A stretch of DNA of 21,490 bases. It comes from an uncultured Blautia sp. (lineage in GTDB: Bacteria; Bacillota; Clostridia; Lachnospirales; Lachnospiraceae). The DNA is taken from the NCBI GenBank assembly GCA_934371915.1, contig CAKROE010000036.1, forward strand, positions 1-21,490, read 5' to 3'. Below are positions 7,240 to 13,976 of the stretch, piece by piece. The notes under the pieces are model-generated. The model had not been told where the DNA came from. It worked only from the letters and a program-made list of their open reading frames with translations, and made no database searches. Each line of letters opens with the position of its first letter. Position 1 is the first letter of the stretch. Made by a program: the position numbers and the translations under genes.

Positions 7240-8895
7240 ATGGAAATCTACAAAGGTATTGCTACCTTTTCAGGAATAGCCATCGGCAAAGTACTGTATT
7301 ACAGCAGAGGGGAGTACCAGATACGTCAGTGTCTGGTCAGCAACATCAAAAAAGAAATAAGCAATTTCCAGGAAGCAAGGCTTCAGGCAGTTCAGAAATT
7401 ACATGAACTGTATGAAGCCAGCCGACTTCTCAATGAGCAGGAAGCTCGTGTTTTCTTAAGACAGATCAAACTCCTGGAATCAGAAAGCTATCAGAATGCA
7501 ATCGAAAGCAGCATCGCCCATGAAAAGGTGAATGCTGCTTATGCAGTTATGATCAACAGAGATGAACTTGTTGAGACATTCCGTAATCTGGAAGAACCGG
7601 TCATTCGCAGAAGAATCAATGATATGCAGGAGATTTCCAACCGCCTGATTCAGATTCTCGGTGGTGCGGCGATCCGCATCAATCTCGGGGATGAACCGGT
7701 GATCCTCGTGGCGGAGGCACTGTCTCCGACGGAAATCATGGAGATGGATAAAGATAAACTTCTTGCTGTGGTTATGCACCATGGTTCTGCGGTTTCTCAT
7801 GCATCAATCATGGCGAAGACGATGGAGATTCCGACACTGGTAGATATCGCTGCCGATGATGAGTGGGATGGAATGACTGCAATCGTAGATGGTTATACCG
7901 GTACGTTTTATCTGAATCCGGATGCGGAGATCCGACGGGAGTATGAAATTCGTCTTGAGGCGGACCGCAGAGAGCGTGAGGCTCTTCTCGAATTGAAAGC
8001 CCAGAAGGATGAGACAAAAGATGGAAGAAAGATTGGGCTTTATGCAAATATCGGCAACATGAGTGATCTGAGCAGCGTGCTTTATTACGGTGCGAAGGGT
8101 ATCGGACTTCTTCGAAGTGAATTTCAGTATCTCGGCCGTGAGAATTATCCGAGAGAAAACGAGCTGTTCCGTGCGTATAAGAAAGTGGCCGAGACGATGG
8201 GAGAACGATTGGCTGTGATCCGTACCGCAGATCTTGGTGCAGATAAGCAGGCACCTTATCTGGACATTCCGCAGGAGACCAATCCGATCATGGGTAACCG
8301 TGGTATCCGCCTCTGTCTGGATCGAAGAAGAATGTTTAAGGCACAGCTTCGCGCAATCTACCGTGCCAGTGCTTACGGCAATCTTGCGTTGATGTTTCCG
8401 ATGATTGACTCCGAAGAAGAAATGAATGAGATTGAGAAGATTATCGAGGAAGTGAAGGTAGGCCTGCGTGAGAAGAACATCCCGTTTAAGGATATCATGA
8501 CCGGAATTATGATCGAGACACCGGCAGCAGTTATGATCAGCCGCGAACTTGCAAGAAGAGTGGATTTTCTGAGTATCGGAACGAATGACCTTACACAGTA
8601 TACATTGGCTATGGATCGTCAGAATCCGCTTTTGAAGGACAAGTACAATGACCATCATCCGGCAGTCCTGCGTATGGTACGCATGGTTGTAGATGCGGCT
8701 CATAAGGAAGAACGGCGCGTCGGAATCTGCGGAGAGATTGCAGCAGATACCGCTCTTACCGGTAAATTCCTTGAAATGGGTGTCGATTTCCTTTCGGTCG
8801 TACCGGCATGTGTACTTCCTGTCCGTAAAGCAATTCGGGAAACAGATCTTGGCGGAGCATCTGCTCTGTCCGTGAATGAGGATAATAATGAATAA
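7240..8895 (+). CDS. ptsI: PTS enzyme I family protein (PEP-protein phosphotransferase)
   Basis: A 551-residue cytoplasmic protein close to the usual length of enzyme I, which transfers phosphate from PEP through a His to HPr. Visible are the N-terminal GIA..SGIAIGK segment, the helical HPr-binding region (about 30-140), the phospho-histidine motif SHASIMA with His187, and PEP/Mg-binding motifs GIGLLRSEF (287-295), RTADLGADK (328-336), NPIMGNRGIR (348-357), GIMIETPAA (422-430), SIGTNDLTQYTLAMDR (445-460) and ICGE with Cys497. All catalytic positions are intact, although the GGRTSH lead-in is changed to HGSAVSH. It lies 21 bases after potD with its own GGGGGAAG ribosome site. There is no HPr or EII gene nearby. 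It may be the cell's main enzyme I or a dedicated paralogue. Confidence 0.9.
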   Translation: MEIYKGIATFSGIAIGKVLYYSRGEYQIRQCLVSNIKKEISNFQEARLQAVQKLHELYEASRLLNEQEARVFLRQIKLLESESYQNAIESSIAHEKVNAAYAVMINRDELVETFRNLEEPVIRRRINDMQEISNRLIQILGGAAIRINLGDEPVILVAEALSPTEIMEMDKDKLLAVVMHHGSAVSHASIMAKTMEIPTLVDIAADDEWDGMTAIVDGYTGTFYLNPDAEIRREYEIRLEADRREREALLELKAQKDETKDGRKIGLYANIGNMSDLSSVLYYGAKGIGLLRSEFQYLGRENYPRENELFRAYKKVAETMGERLAVIRTADLGADKQAPYLDIPQETNPIMGNRGIRLCLDRRRMFKAQLRAIYRASAYGNLALMFPMIDSEEEMNEIEKIIEEVKVGLREKNIPFKDIMTGIMIETPAAVMISRELARRVDFLSIGTNDLTQYTLAMDRQNPLLKDKYNDHHPAVLRMVRMVVDAAHKEERRVGICGEIAADTALTGKFLEMGVDFLSVVPACVLPVRKAIRETDLGGASALSVNEDNNE

Positions 8896-10027
8896 AAAAA
8901 GTAAAGTAATTCTTCTTCCCTGTAGTTCATACAGGGAAGAACTTGTTTATGAGAATCTTGAAATCGGCCTGGAACTTCTGGGCGGAATCGAAAAGATTGT
9001 TGGAAAAGATGAATCAATCCTGCTCAAGCCTAATCTGCTCAAAAAAGCAGAAGTTGACAAAGCAGTTATTAAAAATCCGTCTGTAGTCGGTATGTTTGCC
9101 AGACTGATGAGAGAAAAGGGTTATCAGGATCTGTCGCTTGCGGATTCCTGTGGAAATGGTACAACGACCAGAGTGATTCATGGAACCGGAATAGATAAAT
9201 ATCTGGAAAAATATGAGATTCCGGCGATTGATTATTCAAAGGGGATTCGGGTAGAATATCCGGAGGGGATTCAGGCAAAAGAATTTATCCTGCCGAAAGA
9301 GCTTCTGGAAAAAGACTGTGTCATTTCTCTCTGCAAAATGAAGACACATGCACTGGAGAGAATTACCGGTGCAGTTAAGAACAGTTATGGATTTGTTTAT
9401 GGATTCCACAAAGCAAAGGGGCATACGCTGTATCCGAGTGCAGACAGTTTTGCACGAATGCTGGTTGATCTGAATCAATATGTAAAACCGCGGCTCTATA
9501 TCATGGATGGAATTGTTGCAATGGAGGGCAACGGTCCGGGTTCCGGGGATCCGGCACCTATGAATGTGATGCTGATGTCGCAGGATCCTGTGGCGGTAGA
9601 CAGTGTATTCTGCAATTTGGTGCATTTAAATCCAGAGATGGTACCGACCAACTATCATGGTGAAAAGATGGGACTCGGTACCTGGAAAAAAGAAGAGATA
9701 GAGATTGTAACACCTGCCGGAAGTATCTCTATGGAAGATGCGGTTGCGCAGTATGGTAATCCGTATTTTGATGTGGATCGGCGTGTGGCGCGCTCTGGTA
9801 TGTGGGAGCATCTTGCAAAGGCATTGAATATTTTTCAGAAGAAACCGTATATTGATCCGGAACGTTGTATTCGGTGTGGAATCTGCGTAAAGAGCTGTCC
9901 CGTACCGGATAAGGCCGTGGATTTCCGAAAAGGCAGAGAAAATCCGCCGGTTTATGATTACAGGAAATGCATCCGGTGCTTCTGTTGCCAGGAAATGTGC
10001 CCGGAGAAAGCAATAAAAGTAAAATAA
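8888..10027 (+). CDS. DUF362 protein with C-terminal 2x[4Fe-4S] ferredoxin domain
   Basis: 379 residues from the ATG at 8888, chosen because TGAGGA lies six bases upstream; an in-frame ATG at 8876 has no good site. The start overlaps the ptsI stop, implying coupling. Residues 1-300 match DUF362: LKPNLL (46-51), SLCKMKTHALERITGAVKN (147-165), MDGIVAMEGNGPGSGDP (206-222) and DPVAVDSV (233-240). Residues 327-371 carry two ferredoxin motifs: CIRCGICVKSCP (C327, 330, 333, 337) and CIRCFCCQEMCP (C361, 364, 367, 371), with an extra Cys366. It should be a cytoplasmic iron-sulfur redox protein; the reaction of DUF362 proteins is not established as far as I know. It is the last gene of the operon and converges on the methyltransferase gene. 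Confidence 0.9.
   Translation: MNKKSKVILLPCSSYREELVYENLEIGLELLGGIEKIVGKDESILLKPNLLKKAEVDKAVIKNPSVVGMFARLMREKGYQDLSLADSCGNGTTTRVIHGTGIDKYLEKYEIPAIDYSKGIRVEYPEGIQAKEFILPKELLEKDCVISLCKMKTHALERITGAVKNSYGFVYGFHKAKGHTLYPSADSFARMLVDLNQYVKPRLYIMDGIVAMEGNGPGSGDPAPMNVMLMSQDPVAVDSVFCNLVHLNPEMVPTNYHGEKMGLGTWKKEEIEIVTPAGSISMEDAVAQYGNPYFDVDRRVARSGMWEHLAKALNIFQKKPYIDPERCIRCGICVKSCPVPDKAVDFRKGRENPPVYDYRKCIRCFCCQEMCPEKAIKVK
8912..8941 (+). repeat. Perfect 12-bp inverted repeat inside the start of the DUF362 gene
   Basis: The arm TTCTTCCCTGTA (8913-8924) is matched exactly by TACAGGGAAGAA (8930-8941) around a five-base loop. It covers codons 9-18 of the DUF362 gene, about 25 bases after the start codon. No T-run follows, so it is not a typical terminator. 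A stable RNA hairpin here could slow ribosomes or protect upstream mRNA. Confidence 0.7.
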
Positions 10028-10034
10028 TATACAA

Positions 10035-10089
10035 TAAAAAGGGCGTTGTTCCAGGGGGTAAGCGTACACCCATGAAGCAACGTCCTTTA
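10035..10089 (-). terminator. Terminator between convergent genes (strongest on the minus strand)
   Basis: Arms AAAGGGCGTTG (10038-10048) and CAACGTCCTTT (10078-10088) pair over 11 bp with one G-T wobble. Inside lies a second small stem of GGGT with ACCC type. On the minus strand the hairpin is followed by TTTTTATT, which fits termination of the methyltransferase gene. It may also stop the DUF362 operon in the other direction. Confidence 0.75.
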
Positions 10090-10099
10090 AATGTGCTGA

Positions 10100-10969
10100 T
10101 TATCTTATTACATCGTGCAGTGCCTTGATGAATGCAGGAGTGGTACCGCAGCATCCACCGACTACGGAAGCTCCGTTTTCAATCAGGACTTTCATGTATT
10201 TGGCAAAATCCTCTGCATGCATGCTGTAGACTGCATTGCCGGTGTCGTCAATGACCGGCATACCTGCGTTTGGTTTGGCTATAACCGGAATTGATACATT
10301 CTCTCGGATGTTTCGGACAACAGATACAAGCTGATCCGGTCCGACAGAGCAGTTGATACCGACTGCGTCTGCACCGGCGGCTTCCAGAGAAACAGCAGCT
10401 TCAATTGCATTTCCGCCACTGAAGATACTTCCGTCCGCTTCCACAGTCATGGTGCACATGATCGGAAGATTACAGACAGAAGTGGCAGCGTCCACAGCGG
10501 CAAGTGTTTCTTCAATATTGATCATGGTTTCTGCTGCAATCAGGTCGATGCCGGAATCAGCGAGAATACGGATCTGTTCCTGGTACATATCAAAAGCCTC
10601 TGCATAGGTATAATCGCCATCTGCAGTGATAAAGGAACCGGAAGTTGTGATGTCACCGGCTACATAGACACCGTTTCCGGCAAGTTCCTTAGAATAACCG
10701 ACAAGTGTACGGTTGATTTCTTCAATACGGTCAGTGAGCCCGTGCTTTTCGAGGTTAAGACGGTTTCCGCCAAATGTCGGAGCATAAATTACCTGACTTC
10801 CTGCCTTTATATAAGCGCGCTGCAGATCCTGGATGATATTCTTATGATCAATGACCCATGTCTCTGTGCAGATGCCTCGCGGCATACCGCTGGCCATCAG
10901 ATTGGATCCGGTTGCCCCGTCCAGAATAAGCGTCTGTTCAGTCAGTTTTCGAAATTCTTCTTTTGTCAT
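10100..10969 (-). CDS. Homocysteine S-methyltransferase domain protein (MetH N-domain / BHMT type)
   Basis: 289 residues on the minus strand. The ATG at 10969 is chosen because AGGAGG lies about ten bases upstream; the frame is open another 20 codons but without a ribosome site. The fold is the Hcy-methyltransferase barrel. Landmarks are LILDGATGSNL near the N-terminus, APTFGGNR in the first third, AETM in the middle, and the zinc ligands GINCSVGP (one Cys) and GGCCGTTP (Cys pair) in the last third. Such proteins methylate homocysteine or another thiol. Only this domain is present, without folate, cobalamin or reactivation domains, so it must use a partner protein or another methyl donor such as S-methylmethionine or a betaine. 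No methionine-pathway gene lies next to it. Confidence 0.88.
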   Translation of the reverse strand: MTKEEFRKLTEQTLILDGATGSNLMASGMPRGICTETWVIDHKNIIQDLQRAYIKAGSQVIYAPTFGGNRLNLEKHGLTDRIEEINRTLVGYSKELAGNGVYVAGDITTSGSFITADGDYTYAEAFDMYQEQIRILADSGIDLIAAETMINIEETLAAVDAATSVCNLPIMCTMTVEADGSIFSGGNAIEAAVSLEAAGADAVGINCSVGPDQLVSVVRNIRENVSIPVIAKPNAGMPVIDDTGNAVYSMHAEDFAKYMKVLIENGASVVGGCCGTTPAFIKALHDVIR

Positions 10970-10989
10970 TAGATAGTTGCCTCCTGATG

Positions 10990-11052
10990 AAAATAAAATA
11001 TATAAGCAACTTGCCTGTAAGCTCCGCATTCCTGTCGGAAAGTGCTTATTTC
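10990..11052 (-). other. Structured 5' leader of the methyltransferase gene
   Basis: Between the promoter and the ribosome site, ATAAGCA pairs with TGCTTAT at the base and TTCC/GGAA forms an inner hairpin; a further weak stem may lie in the AGC...GCT part. The total is about 60 bases. It does not match the S-box (SAM-I), T-box or THF riboswitch consensus that I can recall. Confidence 0.3.
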
Positions 11053-11060
11053 AGTTCTTT

Positions 11061-11069
11061 ATTATAACA
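11061..11069 (-). promoter_or_regulatory. Extended -10 promoter of the methyltransferase gene
   Basis: On the minus strand TGTTATAAT combines an extended TGn with a perfect TATAAT (11061-11066). The -35 region at 17 bases is poor (TTCCAT), as is common for extended -10 promoters. It gives a leader of roughly 85 bases. Confidence 0.55.
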
Positions 11070-11158
11070 TGTCACGACCTGCAATGGAAGACAGGATTCG
11101 TCAAAACTCGAAATTGCATTTCTGAGAGATCTGTGTTAGTTTTTTTATATATTCTTTA

Positions 11159-11174
11159 CCGACGGTTCTGTCGG
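11159..11174. repeat. Small inverted repeat in the divergent intergenic region
   Basis: CCGAC and GTCGG flank a six-base loop in otherwise AT-rich DNA, between the divergent methyltransferase and DUF3825 genes. It is a possible operator. It is not a terminator because no T-run follows on either strand. Confidence 0.35.
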
Positions 11175-11236
11175 ATGATTTCCCAAATACAATATTTATA
11201 TAGGTAATTAAGATTATGGTGCAGGAGGTAGATGAA

Positions 11237-11977
11237 GTGAATCTGTTCGAGTATACGTACTGCGGGAATTATAACCGGCAGATACAGAATCTCTCCCGGA
11301 TCGTCCCGGAGAAATGGAGTTTTGACGGTGCAGATGATAATGGCATACTGAAAGGATATCTGGAACACACTTTTCAGAGAGTTTATGAAGAAGGAAAAAT
11401 ACTGGAAACAGCAGAATATGCGATTTTTAATACCGGATTATTTAACCGATATTATCAGCCGGTGTATGCATATTTTATCCCGAATCTCGTCCCGGACAGG
11501 CAGAGGTGGTATCTGGAGGGATTTTACACGGAGTATTATTTACTGAAATCAGGAATTGTCAGTCTTCCGAAGCGGGCGGAATATGTCAAAAATCCCGCGG
11601 AGCTTGTTTTTGACACAACACTGGACATCCTTCCGCAGTACGAACATATCTTTGAAGAGGCGGAAAATAATATGCGGCTTCCGGAATGCATCCGAAACAG
11701 TGGGATGAAGGTGCAGATTTTTGACGGGGCACTGCGCCAGACGAAACACATGCTGGAAGCAGATTATCGTACGGCTGTTCCGCAATATTATAATCACAGC
11801 ATTCAGTTTCTGGTACCGGTGTGTCTGCAGAATCCTGCAAAAGCCGATCTTGCACTTGCCTGTGTAAAGACAGAAGACGGTAGAAAATATCTTGGAAGGA
11901 CATGCCTGACATTAAAAATGGCATATCATAATGCAAGGCTTCTGGCAAAAATACACAGCAGCTGGCTTCATCCATGA
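11237..11977 (+). CDS. DUF3825 domain-containing protein
   Basis: 246 residues. The GTG at 11237 is preferred over the in-frame ATG at 11216 because a perfect AGGAGGT (11223-11229) lies seven bases before the GTG, inside what would otherwise be coding. Features recalled for DUF3825 are an AIFNTGLFN motif (62-70), a YAYF plus WYLEGFYTEY stretch (78-100), VPQYYN (181-186), IQFLVP (189-194), ADLALACV (203-210) and a C-terminal YLGRTCLTLKMAYHNARLL (218-236). It has no signal peptide or membrane segment, so it is cytoplasmic. The biochemical function is unknown to me. It stands alone: a divergent gene lies upstream and a separate promoter downstream. Confidence 0.75.
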   Translation: MNLFEYTYCGNYNRQIQNLSRIVPEKWSFDGADDNGILKGYLEHTFQRVYEEGKILETAEYAIFNTGLFNRYYQPVYAYFIPNLVPDRQRWYLEGFYTEYYLLKSGIVSLPKRAEYVKNPAELVFDTTLDILPQYEHIFEEAENNMRLPECIRNSGMKVQIFDGALRQTKHMLEADYRTAVPQYYNHSIQFLVPVCLQNPAKADLALACVKTEDGRKYLGRTCLTLKMAYHNARLLAKIHSSWLHP

Positions 11978-12006
11978 TAAATTTATGTTAAATATCCTAA
12001 AACATA

Positions 12007-12035
12007 TTGAAATCAGGAGATTTTTGTGATACAAA
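12007..12035 (+). promoter_or_regulatory. Candidate promoter of the second pot operon
   Basis: TTGAAA (12007-12012), a 17-base spacer, then TACAAA (12030-12035) with an upstream TGA giving an extended -10. It leaves about a 55-base leader to the second potA. Other AT-rich -10-like hexamers nearby make the exact choice uncertain. Confidence 0.45.
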
Positions 12036-12097
12036 AGTAAAGTTATCATTCATATATTTTTTTTACAAAAGAGGGGATTTTTAGGGAGGAACAGCCA

Positions 12098-13171
12098 ATG
12101 AGCAATAAGCTGATCGACTTGATCGACATTTCCAAATCTTATGGAATGCAGACCGTCCTGGATGAGTTGAATCTGTACATCAGAGAAAACGAATTCCTGA
12201 CGCTTCTTGGGCCGAGTGGATGCGGAAAAACAACTACACTTCGTATTTTAGGAGGATTTGAGACACCGGATAAGGGTCGTGTGATCTTTGATGGACAGGA
12301 CATTACGAATCTTCCGCCCAATAAGCGTCAGCTTAATACCGTATTTCAGAAATATGCATTATTCACTCATATGAATATTGCAGATAATATTGCCTTTGGA
12401 TTAAAGATAAAAAATAAAAGCAAGCAGTATATTTATGACAAAATCAAATATGCGCTGAAGCTTGTCAATCTGGACGGCTTCGAAAATCGTATGCCGGATT
12501 CCTTGAGCGGAGGCCAGCAGCAGCGTATTGCGATTGCAAGAGCTATTGTAAATGAGCCGAAAGTGCTGCTTCTTGATGAGCCGCTCGGAGCACTTGATCT
12601 GAAACTTCGTCAGGATATGCAGTATGAGCTGATCAGGCTTAAAAATGAGCTTGGAATCACATTTTTGTATGTTACACATGATCAGGAAGAGGCACTTACC
12701 ATGTCTGATACGATTGTGGTCATGAACCAGGGATATATTCAGCAGATCGGTACCCCGGAAAAAATCTACAACGAACCGGAAAATGCTTTTGTTGCAGATT
12801 TCATCGGAGAAAGTAATATCATCTCCGCGACTATGGTGCAGGATCGTCTGGTCAAGATACTTGGTGTCAATTTCCCGTGCGTGGATGAAGGATTCGGTCA
12901 GAACAAACCGGTCGATGTTGTCATCCGTCCGGAGGATATTGATCTTCTGAAACCTGGACAGGGAAGTATTGATGGTGTTGTTACACATATGATCTTCAAG
13001 GGTGTCCATTATGAGATGGAGGTTATGGCGAATAATTACGAGTGGCTGGTACACAGTACAGACATGTTCCCGGTAGGAACGGAAGTCAGTATCCATGTAG
13101 ATCCGTTTGACATCCAGATCATGAAAAAACCGGAATCCGAAGACGAGGAGGCGGTAAACATTGAAGAATAA
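12098..13171 (+). CDS. potA: Spermidine/putrescine ABC transporter ATP-binding protein (second pot operon)
   Basis: A 357-residue ATPase, with GGGAGGA as ribosome site. Walker [10 protein letters not shown] (38-46), Q-loop Q84, signature LSGGQQQR (136-143), Walker B VLLLDEP (156-162) and switch His194 (VTHDQ) are intact, and a TOBE-type domain fills about 235-345. It is clearly a homologue of the first PotA but diverged throughout, so the two operons are old paralogues or came separately. It overlaps the TTG start of the next gene by 11 bases. Confidence 0.93.
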   Translation: MSNKLIDLIDISKSYGMQTVLDELNLYIRENEFLTLLGPSGCGKTTTLRILGGFETPDKGRVIFDGQDITNLPPNKRQLNTVFQKYALFTHMNIADNIAFGLKIKNKSKQYIYDKIKYALKLVNLDGFENRMPDSLSGGQQQRIAIARAIVNEPKVLLLDEPLGALDLKLRQDMQYELIRLKNELGITFLYVTHDQEEALTMSDTIVVMNQGYIQQIGTPEKIYNEPENAFVADFIGESNIISATMVQDRLVKILGVNFPCVDEGFGQNKPVDVVIRPEDIDLLKPGQGSIDGVVTHMIFKGVHYEMEVMANNYEWLVHSTDMFPVGTEVSIHVDPFDIQIMKKPESEDEEAVNIEE

Positions 13172-13976
13172 GCGTATGCTTGCCGGACCTTATCTGTTCT
13201 GGTCAGTATCCTTTGTTGTGATCCCATTGCTTGTGATCGTGTATTATGCATTTACGAATGATGAGGGGACATTTACCTTTTCAAATCTTGCCCAGATCAC
13301 GACACCGGAAAATCTGAAGGCGCTGGGAATGTCCCTGCTTCTGTCTTTTTTGAGTACGTTGATCTGTCTGGTTCTTGCGTATCCACTTGCAATGATCCTG
13401 AGTCAGAAGCAGGTCAATCAGACAAGTTTTATCGTTCTGATCTTTATTTTGCCGATGTGGATGAATTTCCTTCTCCGTACACTGGCATGGCAGACGCTGC
13501 TCGAAAAAAACGGTGTCATCAACAGCGTACTCGGATTTTTTCATCTGCCGGCACTTGAGATCATCAATACACCGTATGCTATTATTCTTGGTATGGTTTA
13601 TAATTTCCTGCCGTTTATGGTGCTTCCAATCTATAATGTCCTGATCAAGATCGACCGAAACGTGATCAATGCGGCACGTGATCTGGGAGCAAACTCGGTA
13701 CAGACGTTTTGTAAGGTCATTTTTCCGCTGAGTATTCCGGGTGTGATCAGCGGTATTACAATGGTATTCGTACCGGCATTGACTACATTCGTTATTTCTG
13801 ACCTTCTGGGCGGTGGAAAGATTCTTCTGATCGGAAACGTGATCGAGCAGTCCTTCAAGCAGAACAGCAACTGGCATGTGGGAAGTGGTCTGTCTCTTGT
13901 CCTGATGGTATTTATCATTGCAAGTATGGCACTTGTTGCAAAATACGATAAAGAAGAAGGAGGGTCAGCATTTTGA
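13161..13976 (+). CDS. potB: Spermidine/putrescine ABC transporter permease PotB (second pot operon)
   Basis: 271 residues starting at a TTG (13161) that follows AGGAGG (13146-13151) by nine bases; the start lies inside the end of potA. The first ATG is only five codons later and lacks a site as good. About six transmembrane helices are visible, with the EAA-type loop [20 protein letters not shown] (from about 171) and the PotB-typical [11 protein letters not shown] segment. It forms the pore with the PotC part of the next gene, whose TTG start overlaps its stop by four bases. Confidence 0.9.
   Translation: MKNKRMLAGPYLFWSVSFVVIPLLVIVYYAFTNDEGTFTFSNLAQITTPENLKALGMSLLLSFLSTLICLVLAYPLAMILSQKQVNQTSFIVLIFILPMWMNFLLRTLAWQTLLEKNGVINSVLGFFHLPALEIINTPYAIILGMVYNFLPFMVLPIYNVLIKIDRNVINAARDLGANSVQTFCKVIFPLSIPGVISGITMVFVPALTTFVISDLLGGGKILLIGNVIEQSFKQNSNWHVGSGLSLVLMVFIIASMALVAKYDKEEGGSAF

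Noticed and set aside
7804..8703. Minus-strand open frame of about 299 codons
   Set aside because: It lies fully within ptsI, whose motifs are intact along the whole stretch. It resembles no known family and has no promoter or ribosome site.
11130..11150. AAAAAACTAA on the minus strand, reminiscent of the 3' part of a preQ1-I riboswitch
   Set aside because: It lies upstream of the mapped promoter of the minus-strand gene, and the required 5' hairpin with its loop is not there.
10970..11236. SAM-I (S-box) or T-box element upstream of the methyltransferase gene
   Set aside because: None of the conserved cores I can recall is present; only short generic stems were found.
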